Part shown: piece by piece, positions 1 through 12,800 of the stretch
How positions within the stretch are numbered: the first letter of the stretch is position 1
How the letters are laid out: each line of letters opens with the position of its first letter
Assembly (NCBI GenBank): GCA_964016985.1
Contig: OZ024821.1
Coordinates: forward strand, 11,644,620 to 11,708,619
Source of the DNA: Anodontia alba
Taxonomy: Eukaryota; Mollusca; Bivalvia; Lucinida; Lucinidae
DNA length: 64,000 nucleotides
Reading direction: 5' to 3'
Program-made: the position numbers and the translations under genes
The notes under the pieces: generated by a model
Told to the model about the DNA's origin: nothing
Seen by the model: the letters and a program-made list of their open reading frames with translations, nothing else
Databases searched by the model: none

Positions 1-213
1 TGTTCTCGAAGAAGGGGCACTAGAAATAACTTCATTTTGCATGAACGGATATGGTATCTTATTCTTGGATGTTTCAGCATCTGTATGACTGAAATAAGAA
101 ATTATATTGTAGGTTTGATATAAATGAGTGTAAAACATTTTATAAAAGAAGGGAAAATGATAGTCATTTTCATGTTCGTCGTCTCGAAAAACAAAACAAA
201 ACAGAAACAGGCA

Positions 214-330
214 TTATAGTGAGCTTATTTTATGTTGAGTTGAATGACATACATTTTGTTATATAATGCTTTATAGTGAGCTTATTTTATGTTGAGTGGA
301 ATGACATACATTTCGTTATATAATGCTTAC
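214..330. repeat. 59-bp tandem duplication
   Basis: Two direct copies starting ttatagtgagcttatttta, differing by about two bases. Intronic, upstream of exon 1. Confidence 0.85.
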
Positions 331-461
331 AGTTCCTACGACCAATATCCATTGAATATCAAGATAGATCCGATACGATCGAACTGAGATGCAAAATGAT
401 GTTATATTATTACTCCCAGTGTCCCTTCTTCAAAAGCACATTTGTAATAAAAAAAGACTGT

Positions 462-606
462 AAATTGCCATTTTAACTCTATTTCTTTTTGCTCTTTTGG
501 CTTTTTACCATTGACTGTAAATAGCCAATTTAAAGTTTTGTCTCTTTACAGTTGACTGTGAATAGCCAATTAACGTTTTAGGCTATTTACAGATGACTAT
601 AAGTAG
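462..606. repeat. degenerate short repeats
   Basis: Three or four diverged copies of a motif like gactgtaaatagccaattt in intronic DNA. The rest of 1-868 shows no exon I can support. Confidence 0.6.
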
Positions 607-868
607 CCTCTTCCTAGATTTTATCTCTCTTCTAAAATATTGAAATAGAAACAAATATGTTTCGTCCCTATTTGTATAAATGTCACTGAAATGAATCCAG
701 TAAATTAATACAGATATAATCGTCTACATTATTTACTGTTGCAGTTTATTTCGAACGAATCACAACAAGCAGGATAGAAATAACTCCAGGATTTTGAAAT
801 TCATCTTTTTTTTTATATTTGTTCAACTAAACCACATATATGTTTATTTGTGTTTGCGTGTATTTCAG

Positions 869-938
869 TCAAGAGGACAACTTATAATTGGAAGCGAAGG
901 ATGTAGATTTCAGAATAATGTCAACATTAGATTAACAG
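869..938 (+). CDS. cemip-like: exon 1 in window: G8 domain, middle part
   Basis: Follows tttcag and ends before gtacg; ends in phase 1. Reads SRGQLIIGSEGCRFQNN then VNIRLTG, the 'GxLxIGSExCxF' strand typical of G8 domains. The upstream part of the domain must lie in an exon left of the window. Confidence 0.88.
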
Positions 939-3900
939 GTACGTTGGTACGGAAAACTGTATATAGCCTACCTTAAGTAACCTAGATATGCAAATTTCCT
1001 AACAAATGATCCACGTCAATCAAATGTCTCTTCAGACATGTGCGCCTAGTGACGATTCAGATCAGACTGCGCATTCGCGCAGTCTGATTAGAATCTTCAC
1101 TGGGTGCATTTTGGAAAGCCAAGGTTGCAAAGTTTCTTCGGGCAGTGACGACTCTGGGCAGACTGTGTCGATCACAGGGTGATTTGTCTTCGTTGGGCGC
1201 TCTTTTCAGAAGGCATGTTTTTTATCACTTTGCGGCTCAAATGACAATGTAACTTGTAAGCCGCAGGCCACATGCGGCGCAGGCCGAAGGCCTACGCGAG
1301 CGAGTAAGCTCTATGGTACAGCAAACGTCAAACCAAACCGGAAATAAACATTTTGTTTGCAGTTCGTCGGGTTCTCAATTAATGTGGTAGATCTATTTGT
1401 ATTTGCCGGAACCAACAGAGAAAATCCGGTACCAGATTCTGGTACCAAAATTTTAACGGTATAGTTTGGGTCTATACTTTGATTTTTTGAACGATTTTTT
1501 GGCTTTAATATTATCCAATTGTACTGTTACTGCAAAATGTGGTTTTTCAAAGCATAGTGCATTGAGAGCTTGCCTATAGGCACTGCCTATGATCATATTA
1601 AATACTTGTTTAGCAAGAAACGTTGCAATTCGTACGTCATTAAACTGCCTTATAATTTCTGACCGCCACTGCCTGGCCTTTCCGCATTTTTCTATATAAA
1701 GTGGTGAAATGGGTTACGGTGTGTTCCTGAAGTTTTTTGTTGTTTTTTTTTCGGAAAGTTTATATCTTTTCTGAAACAATGTATTTATAACTTTGATTTA
1801 AGGATCAAGAACAGCTGATCGGTCTCTTCTCGATGGTAAGGGAGAAAAATTCATCGTGGTCCAAGATGCAGGTTCACTGCAGATTTATGGACAAGAAAAA
1901 CTGGCCTGGACAAAGCTCTCTGGCACCGTAAACAGATGGCAACATGATGAAAACAATGTTGTATACAGTCACAAGGTTAGTTTAAAATCATTACGAAACA
2001 AGCCTATTCAAATATACTGAAAATTTCACCAACAAGACATGAAAATTTTCAAATAAAAATTATGATGGTTTTCATAGTTCTATTCAAAACATAGATTGTG
2101 TGTATTCGTTCTAACGAGTACCCATAATCTATGTTTCTGAACAGAAATAAGAAAAAAATATATACCCCTGTAAACTCCATTTTTACTATGTAAAAGTAGG
2201 GTTTAACTGGTTTACATTATATAGGCGTGTTTTCGTGATGAGATCAGGGGAAGATAACTATGTTAAAAGGTCCCCCCCCCCTTCTAAATGGTTTACTCTA
2301 TAAGGAAACAGTTTGCGCCTCTTTCAGCATGGCACTGGTGTATAGGATTGCAAACAAGCATTCTTCAACGTAGTCTTCCTTGTAAATCAAAGCACTGACA
2401 GTGCTGGTGGGTCGACTGTCTCTGAGAGTAGGCTGGGAAAATGGTCCTGAATAGGAACTTAATATTGTTTCATTTTACCCTTAATTTCCTGTAATTAGAG
2501 CAAACAGTGCGGATCCTGATCAGACACCGCGTTAGAGTGAACCCTTATTACAACGACAGCATTTGTTCCCAGAGATGTTACCATTAAAATGAATTCATCC
2601 ATATTGAACAGAATGATGCAAGACTGAGTCAGGTCAACATACCAAAGTTGTATTTTTAAAGCGATAGACACAGAGGCAGAATAAGGAATGTTCAGACAGA
2701 CAGACAGGCATAAGAACATATGTTTAGGATAATTGCTAGAATCACCCCATTGAGGCGATTTTAACAAATCTTCAATACACATGTTTCTTGAACTATTAAA
2801 TACTATGTTCTTGCATAATTTCAGATTAACAGTCGCCTCTTGAGCGAAGGTTTCGTACCAATCAAATCATCATTATAACGAAATATGTCGTTGCATAGAG
2901 TGTCGGTCTAAAGAAGGTTGCCTGTAACAATCAGGTCCATTTTCTGGCAACTTCTAATTTCGTAAAAGAAAATATAGGTTCTCGGTTCATCCATTTTCTT
3001 ACTTCATCAATTTTCTTGCTTAATCCATTTTTTACTTCATTACTTTATCCATTTTTTACTTCATGTTTACTTCATCTACTTTTTCCTTCATCGATATTCT
3101 TACTTCATCCATTTGTTTACTTCAACATTTTTTTTTACCTAATCCATTTTTCTTACTTCATAAATATTCTTACTTCATCCATTTTTCTTACAGGATTCTT
3201 CTAATTTCGGAATGAACAAACATAATGAAGGTCTAGCCATGTACATATTTTCTGAAGACACACTTAGTCCAAGGTTATACAAGGTCTTCGATTTAGATGC
3301 AGGTGGCAACACAAAGAGAGAACAGAAGCAAGTCGACAAACTAGTTAATGCTTTAGATGGTAAGAACTGGGCAAACTGCATCAGAGCCCCACCAAGCAAA
3401 CAATGTGCCTTATGGGGATGGGGGGGGGGGTCATGTGCGGACAGCGAAGGCCCAGATCAGACTGCGGGGATGTACAGTCTGATCAGGGTTTTCAGTGTTC
3501 GCTAACAGAAGCTTCGATACTACAGAATGTATACATGGAAAGCAAAGCCCGGATGCTAGTTTGCACATGCGCATGATGATCTGAATCTGCACATTTACGA
3601 ATTTCGAAGGAACCTTTTCGCTTGACGCGGCCCAAATACACAATCGATTTATGTCTAGCGTCCCATAAAAAGGACATTGACAAACAGTGTAAACTCGGAT
3701 CAGACGCCGCAGAACGCGGCGTCTGATCCGGATCTACACTGTTTGCATCAAATACAGAAATTTCTAAGAACATGATAATAATAAAAAGGAACCATACACC
3801 CTTTACACCGGAAACGGATCGGCCCGAAAAGTGAAAGTACAAGAGTCCATTCGGCATAAATGGGTTTAACTTCTTCATATTTACTACGTATGTTTAAATT

Positions 3901-5853
3901 ATAAGCGAAGATACTCAGTAAATGCCAAAGTCATGAAGCAGCCTCCTCGAGGCACCGGCGGAAGGAGAGATGAGAAACAAAGAATGACAAAACAAACGTC
4001 ACATATAAAGCATACAAAGGACTGCAACAGAGGAACCGCCTTGGAACGGTCAGTAGAAAAACTACTTTGGGTGGGGTGGCGGAGGAGGGGGATGGGGTGC
4101 TTAAAGTAGTTATACTTACTATGTTAAGCTGAAAATTGGAAGAGTTGCCGAAATCTGAATAAATGATACTTGTTTCGGCTGTGTTTAAAGCTACGCACTC
4201 TGGGATAAATGTCCAACAAAGGACATATTGAAATATATTTCTTATTTTTCCTAGAAACCAGGATTTTGACATTTCATGCAAATTGTCTCAGCATGACATG
4301 GGAGTGTTGCCTGAAGACCTACACGTGTACAAATAAACATAAGCTCCGATCCCCGTGGAGCGGACTGATCTGCCAATTATTGTTAAGAATTAATGCATTA
4401 AGACTGATTGTTACATTTCAGAGTATGCATGTAAATCACATCCTCTTAGTTTACTTTATTTATTGTAGTTGGGATACAGATTTAAATGTCAGTTGACTTT
4501 CTTCTGGGTCCATTTTGTATATATCCCATATATGCTATGTTCTGATTTGTATTTATACAAATAAAATGCTGTTTCCTTGCCTTGTTTGATATTATCTAAC
4601 AAATGTGGAATACCAATATTGGTACAATTGCAGGGGTGGTTGACGGCGAAATAGTGGCATTAGCAATGCAGCACAAATATTCAACTACAGCAGATCAGGA
4701 AACATTCTTTACAACCCTGGAGTCACTGTCCGGGATACCACGTGTGGCACTTAGAGATTTACAAATGAAAGAGGCGTACTCTTTGGTTTTCCAGAAAGGT
4801 GGGTAGCATATACCAAATAAAGCCATTTTGTGGTACATTAGCGACCATGATAAACTCCAAACAGACTGTGGTAATGCGCAGGCTCAACTGAATCACGCTG
4901 AATCGCATGTCATAAGGTCGTTTAACCGTTTCATCCCTGGATTTCTGAAGTTGACTCTCCCATCCTTGAATTCGGACATGTCCACTGATGCAAAAGGGGA
5001 TTTCAGTCTAAAATCAAAAACAGAATGGCAAAGTGTAGATTCTGATGAGACGGCTCGTTACGAAAGAATAAAAAACAGAATGATAAACAGTGTAGATCCT
5101 AATCAGACGGTTCGTTACGAGAGAATCTAAAACAGAATGGCAAACAGTGTAGATCCTGATGAGACGGCTCGTCACGAGCCGTCTTATCTGGATCTGCACT
5201 GATTGCACGGGTATCTGTTTTTGTCTGTTGGGCTGAAAGGGTTAACATGGAAACGATTTGAATGAAAGCTCGGACGGCTTGTGTGGATCATATCTTAACA
5301 CTTAAAACATTAATCACATCTGCATCAGGCGACATTTTGAGGTTTTAGTTTTCGTATTTTTTCAAAGAAAATAAGGTTTGACATTTCATGTGAATCGCTA
5401 GGCAGACGATTCACATGATTTGCCAAAATAAAAGTAAAGATACACAGGAAGTACCACAATCACGAAGTATAGCCTTCCCGAGGTACCAACAAAGGAAAGA
5501 CGAGGAACAAATAATGACAAATAATGACAAAACAAATCAAAACGTATATGAAACCACTGACGCACAAAGACAGTAGAACTGTAATAGAGGAACTCCCTTA
5601 GAACGTTTATTTTCTTTTATGAAAAAAAATTAGAATGTCGTCTGCTACAATTCTACTGAGCGCTTAAATTAAGTTAAGGGTTAAAATGTAATATAACAGA
5701 GACTAAGTGAATGTTGAACGTGCCCTTGAAATGTTCGTGTCCTTCTGTAATGCCGAAGTAAAACGAAGTAAGAAAAAGGAGTTCATTTCAGTGGCGCATA
5801 AGAGAAATGTCAATTCTTCTAGGACCGGATTTGAGACAAATCACACACACACA

Positions 5854-5891
<38 letters not shown>

Positions 5892-6765
5892 CGTATACAT
5901 GTACACCACAACCTCTTTATAACACTATTTTTAGGGTCCATAGCATAAACCGTGTAGTTAAATAATCGTGTTATATCCAAACAAAACTGTATAGATTAAA
6001 CTGAAAACTGACCATTTCTGGTTATTTTTCAATATAATTATACATTTTTGGGATCCATCTTTGAACCGTGTTCTATCTAAAATCGTGTTATAACGAACCG
6101 TGTTATAAAGAGGTTGTAGTGTATTTATTTAGAAAGTTATCACGAATGTGCAATTTAAAAAAAAAAAATATCTGTTTTTCTTTTTTTGTACATGCGTTTG
6201 TATACACATATGTAAAAGAGGACTTGAATGGGAGTCGTAAACTTACATAGACCGCACCAGGCGAAAACATTTCTTCGGGCATATGCGGACAGTGAAGGCC
6301 CAGATCAGCCTGCGCATCTGCGCAGGCTGATCTGGGCCTTTACTGTCCACTAACAGAATCAGTGTATACTCAAGAATGTATGAATGAAGAGCAAAGGCCC
6401 GGATGATACTTTGCGTATGCGCAAGTGTTATAATACTGAATGTATTATTTGTTTGTGTCATTCAGGTGGATCCTCTAAAGAAGCATACGACAACAGGTCG
6501 GGAAAACAAGGCAAAGAAGCCAGAGCTAATATTGTACTAAACGGGAAGAAAATTACGGCTATAAGTGTAATAAAAGATGCCAGATCGAAAAATATGGTGG
6601 ATTTCCGGATTATGGACCTTTCCGTTGGATTTCCAACAATTTCCGTCATCGATGACGTCAGCTCCTGGCATGTTGGTAAGTAACAGCAGCATGTCCCGTT
6701 CAAACTTAATTGTATTTTCCTTGGGATCAGTGAAGCCATTCTGACATCTTGACAAATATCGTAGC

Positions 6766-6814
<49 letters not shown>

Positions 6815-9800
6815 TGTGTGTGTGTATGTGTGCATGCGCGTGTGTGTGAGGGGATGGGGTGGGTATGCAGCCCCAGCAAACTATATTCCTGTTGCATGAA
6901 AAGTCTCAATAAAACCGAGACTCCGAATTTGATTCATTAATGTGTTGGGCAACATTTATAGATTTGATTATACTTATTTACGTTGGATTTCATGTTAAAG
7001 GAAAAGACAAGTCTGGCAAAAGTGTGTCTTAGGGTCGGGGCTTAATGTTTATCCAGCCCTTTTTATGTATATCTAACCCTCGCCCATAATCCTGATATAG
7101 TTTCAGCTACATATAATTACTCAGTCTGTGCAGGGGTGCCTAACTCATAAGTGAATCAGTGGATAAACATAGAGAAAACAACATAATTAAACTTCTCAGC
7201 ACCATATTGAAACAAAGATTAGGGCTCGACTACAAAATAATCAAGAACATGATGTCCAGGAAGTCAGAGCAAACGAAAACCGCCAAAAGAACCACAGAAA
7301 GCACGAAAAATAAATCTGTATTATAAATATCACCATTCCCTATCCCATTAAAACAAGGGTATGCAAGGGGTATATATTGTTAGGCGAATTTGAGGAATTT
7401 TCCATTTTTAAACCTGCTTACAAGCTGTTTTTTTTTTTATTTTATGATTTAAAGTTCACCTGGAGCTGTGCTCCAGGTCAGCTTATGCCGTGGCTTGTTG
7501 TCCGGCCGTCGTTCTTCCGTTCGTCATCCGTCCGTCGTTACTTTTTCTAATTTTTGACATCTCCTCCAGAACCGTAAACTTGGTGGGAGGCATTGGGGCT
7601 ACATTGAGATTTAGAATTTGCTAAAAACGTTCCGTTCAGATATCCAACATGGCCGCCATGGTGGCCATCTTGAAAATCTTCCAACGACATCTGCTCCCGA
7701 ACGATAAATCGGATTTAGCCGAAACTTGGTGGGAGGCATTAAGGAGACCTCCGTTCCGATATCTAAGTCGGCCGCCATGATGACTATCTTGAAATTATTT
7801 AAACGAAATCTCTTCCAAAACCATAAGTTCGATTGAGCTGAAACTTGATGGGAGGCATCGAGCGACACAAAAATTCACAATTGCCAAAATCGTTCCGTTC
7901 AGATTTCCAAGATGGCCGCCATGATGGCCATCTTAAAAATCTTCAAATGCCATCTGCTCCCGAACGGTAAGTCGGATTAAGCATTTGGGATACATGGAGA
8001 TTCAGAATTTCTATGATCGTTCCATTTCGACACCCAGGATGGCCGCCACGACGGTCATCTTGATTTTCTTCAAGCAACATCTCCTCCAAAACCGTCAATT
8101 GAATTATGCCAAAACTTGATGGGAGGAATCAGAAAAACATAAAGATCCAAAATTGCTAAAGTCATTTTATTCCGATATCTTAGATGGCCGCCATAAGATC
8201 CTCAAACGACAAATGCTCCAGAACGGCACGTCTGATTAAGTCGAAACTTGGTGAGAGGCATCGAGGAGACATGGACAATCAGAATGGCAAAAATTGTTCC
8301 GTTTCGCTATCTAAGATGGCTGCTACGGCGGCCATCTAGAAATTCTTCAAAAGACATCTCCTCCCAAACCGTAAGTTGAATTGAGCCAAAACTTGATAGG
8401 ATGCATTAGAGTGACATAGAGATTTAGAATTGCTGAAATCGTTTCATTGCAATATCAAGGATGGCCACCACGGTGGCCATCTTGTAAAGCTTCAAGCGAT
8501 AACCTCTCCCGAGCGGTAAGTCGAATTAAGCCGGAACTTGGTGGAAGGCATTAAGGAGACATGGAGATTCATTGTTGCTAAAATCGTTCCATTCCGACGG
8601 CGGCCATCTTGAAATTCATCAAACGACATCTTCTCCCAAACCGTATTTTGTATTTAGCCGACACATGATGGGAGGCCATAGAGCGACATAAAGATTCAGA
8701 ATTGCTAAAATCGTTGTGTTCCAATATCCAAGATGACCGCCACAGGGGCCATCTTGAAAATTTTAAAACAACGTCTGCTCCTGAATGGTAAGTGAGATTG
8801 AATCAAAACTTGGTGGGAGTCATTTGGGCCATCTTGAAAATCTTCAATCCACATTAGCTCCTGAATGGTAAGTGGGATTGAGTCAAAACATGGTTTGAGT
8901 CATTTGGGCGACATGGAGATTCAGAATTGTGAAGATCATTTTGTTACAATATCCAAGATGGTACAGTGGCGATAGCGTTTTTCTTGTCCACGGAAACGCA
9001 TGCGAAACGCTTATTAACGATTTGGAAACGCAGCGTTTGGACCACGCTTAAACGATCGTTTGCGGTTTTAGTCAGTCAGATCAGCGTTTCTGAAACGTTT
9101 CAAGCGTTTCGAATATTAGCCAATCAAATTAGCGTTCGGAAAACGCTGTCATGGAAACCCTGTCTGGTTGCAAACGTTTTATCGTTTGCATCTTCAGTCA
9201 ATCAAAACCCCGCGGACTCAAGTTATTTAAGATTTTTTTTTTTTTTTCTTTTCAGTTTCACTCAATTATAATAACTATTCAAGTCACGGTTTTGCAGATG
9301 AAACATTTCATTATATTACCGTATACGGGAGTTCCCCTTTCAAGATTGCGTTTTCGTAATATTTTGCCTCAGTGAGACAATTCTAATAAATATCCATAAC
9401 AAAATTATTTTAGTGGGGAAATAAAGACTCATCAAATACCCTATGCTACATGAATCGGGAGTAATTAATGTGTATAATATCATGATATTTTCCAATTTCA
9501 TTTACATTTTTTTATTTATTTATTATACTATTTCCTTTTCTTCTAAATTTAATATTTTGATCTTTCAAATGTAACATAATATTAGCTAGCCTATGTACTG
9601 CTTAAGGAGGATGAGATACAGGAAATGCTCATTCCATGTACTGTTTATTGGAAATTTAATGACGTGCAGGTGCACCTCCAAGTCTTTTTCGGCTTATTTC
9701 TGATTGGATGAGAAAAAGCTCATGTAGTATTAACGGATTTATTGCTTGTTTATTTGTAATTTAGACAACACCAGACATAATGGAAGTCATATTATTCTTC

Positions 9801-12800
9801 ATTTAATTTTTGATAGAAATTTCATAAGTGTATCTTTGTTAATTTCTTTAATTTGGGATGAAATTTCAAAGTACCTTTTTTGTGAAAAAAAAAATCAATT
9901 TATTAATTTCCAGAAAAATTTTAATTCATAATTTATATAATATCCAAGGACATTTCTTTCTTTCTTTCTTTCTTTCTATTTTTCTTTCTTTCTTATCCAT
10001 AATCAAACACGTATTGAGATTTTGATGCATAGATCAAGTTGACAGTGGCTAGGGAATATATTTATCACTCTGTGTGAATTGCACAGGTTTCAGCTATAAA
10101 TATGATTGATTTTAAGCTTTCATTGTCATTCATGTAAATAATAATAAGAATAATAATAACAATAAAGTATGATAAACAGGTATCCATTTTTTTTGGACTT
10201 CAACATATCTGAATAATTTCGTTTGTAACATTACCTTCAGTAGCATTTGTTTTATTTTACCCATTTTAAAACTTTTTATATCTACATATATGTTGTCTTT
10301 TACACATATGTGTCCTAAATGGTTTCTTCAATATCTCATTTATTAGAATTTTTCAAACGAAAATTTGTGATAGTTTAAAATGTCGTCTGCTGAAAATATT
10401 ACCCAGAGTGCTAAGCGTTGAAAAAAAAATGACTGAAAAGGATTATTTTGCATTGCATTTTGACATTCCAAATGTGTTAAAAAAATATACTTACTTCTTA
10501 ATATTTTCAGTGTTCTATTTTTACTTTTTTTTTTAATAATCCTGTGAAGTCCTATTATAGTATCTGATATGACATGTCATTCACCTGATAAGACGTACCA
10601 ATCATTTGATAATACCTGTCATTCATCTCATTTCAGACTATCCTAAAAAAAAAAAAGAAAAAAAAAAGAAAAAAAAAAAAAAAAAAAAAAAAGAAGTAAG
10701 AGGAGTCCAGGGAGTGCCACAATCACAAACCACAGCCTAATCTACTGGCCGATGGCCTAATCTACTGGCCGATGAAATCCATAGCTGAAACGCTTTGCAG
10801 TCCACAGAAAAAAAATCAAAGCAAAGCTCAAATATTTCTATAGTGATTTTAAGTGACCACATAATTGTTCCGATGTGCACAGGGCATCGTATTTGAAAAA
10901 TAATGGTCTAAACAAGTAAAAATGAACCTTTTTACATTTTATAAATCTGATCAGTCTGTGTATAAGTTGGATACTGTGCAATTCATGTATCACAGTATTT
11001 TATACTATTAATACCTAATCAGTGAACTGAGTGGACACCATTATGCACTAGACTGCGTCACGCACTCTGATCTGAGTAATACATATGCTCAGAGGGAGAT
11101 TTTCACTTGGTAAAGATCTAATGAAAGGATTAATATTGACATGGACCCAATATACACTATTAGGTCCGAGATATTGATGATACTTAATTCTAGCATTATA
11201 TTTCAATAATGCAGGTCATCTGTTCCAGCACTATTTGTCTAAACGTCAGTGTGCACATTTCATTTAAAAAAAATATATTACTCAAAACAATAATAGCAAT
11301 TCACAGATTTGACGTAGTTCAGTTTGGTGCAGAACGAAAATCTTTGATCTTGATCACGCTGCGAAGGTGATCTGGTTGAATATATATTTGAGTCCCCTTT
11401 GAAAAGAAATGAGAAACGACCTTATGGTATTTGAGACCACCTTAGACCAAGATAAACCGCCATTTCCGCGCATTCTGATCTTCTGAATCTACACATATCG
11501 CCAACAAAATGCAGTATGTCAACGATTCTTTGTCCAGTTGAACCTTTATCACTCTCTGGGCTAACTCAGCAGATGATCAATTCATGAACTGTTTTCTTAT
11601 TTTCTCCCATTAAACAAGTTTTGACATTTCACGCAAATAACTGATCTCGACTGAAGACAATTTGCATAGGAAGTCATATCCTGTGGAGATAATATGTATG
11701 AAATGCCGACACCTTTTTCAAGGTAACAGAAGAAAAATACTTCAAAATGTCATCTGCTAAAACTTTTAAACAGTGTACTTATAAGCCTTAAAACATTTAT
11801 CTGTCAAAACAAGTTGATTGTGGTGTGAAAATAACATTGGGCTTCACAATATATAATAATTCTTTTGCAAATAGAAAATTATCTCAATAAAACAATAAAA
11901 TATGTTTTAGCAAAAAAGTAAAAAAAAAAAAAAAAAAAATACAGAAAATGACAAAAAAAAAAAAAAAAAAAAAAAAAAAAACGTAGATAAATATATTCTA
12001 TGTTAAAAAAAAAATGTGGTTTTAATATGATTCAATAAATGAGAAAAAAAAAACAAAAAAAAAAAAAAAAAACAACTTCAAAATGTCATCTGCTTAAAAT
12101 TTCATACCGAGCACTACGCGCAAAAACATTTAATTGTCAAAAGAAAATGATTATCATGATTGTAGTGTGAAATAATAGGCTTCACAAAATATAATAATCA
12201 ATCACGTTAATTCTTTTGAAAATACGAAATTATCTCAATTGTAATTATTTATAAAAAAAAAAAAAAAGAGAGAGAAAGAAAATACAATAAAATAAGTACA
12301 ATTTTTATACGTAAACTCATATCACTTTAGTGTAAAGACATGATTTAATACGGTCCAACAGGTATTTATTATTCGATTGGTCTATACATACAAACGGTGC
12401 CAAACGGTCATATGATTGGCCGAAACGGAAAACAGCGTTTCGATAAGGCCAGATGATTGGCCGAAACGGTGAAAAGCGTTTCGATAAACGTTCGTAGCTC
12501 TTCAGTGCGCATGTGCAAATTTAGCGTTTGCATGAAACGCTTTGCTCTGTAATTTGATTGGCCGAAACGATATGAAACGCTAGAAACGTTGTCGAAACGC
12601 AAACGTTAAACAACGATTTCAAAACGCACCCCAAACGCGTAAACGAACAAGAAAAACGCTATCGTCCCTGTAACCATGGTGGCCATCTTGAAAATTTTCC
12701 ATTGTTATCTGCTCCCGAACGGTAAGTCAGATTGAGCCGAAACTTGTTGGAAGTCATTGGAGCAACATGTAGATTTAGAATTCCTAGATTCACTTCGTTC

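Larger units (their letters stand above)
8964..12670. mobile_element. T, 3.7-kb non-autonomous DNA transposon inside the pearl-like array
   Basis: TIRs of about 24 bp: CAGTGGCGATAGCGTTTTTC left, CAGGGACGATAGCGTTTTTC right (inverted). TA is duplicated at 8962-8963 and 12671-12672, and joining the flanks restores an array unit (gatggtaaccatgg). Both subterminal regions carry many gaaacg/cgtttc motifs, and gattggccgaaacg recurs on the right. No transposase ORF. Superfamily not assigned; TA targets fit several. Confidence 0.8.

Noticed and set aside
5014..5208. Repetitive open frame (VTSRLIRIYT-type repeats)
   Set aside because: Translation of the triplicated hairpin arm of N1.
6749..6940. Val-Cys repeat open frame
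   Set aside because: Translation of the (GT)n tract.
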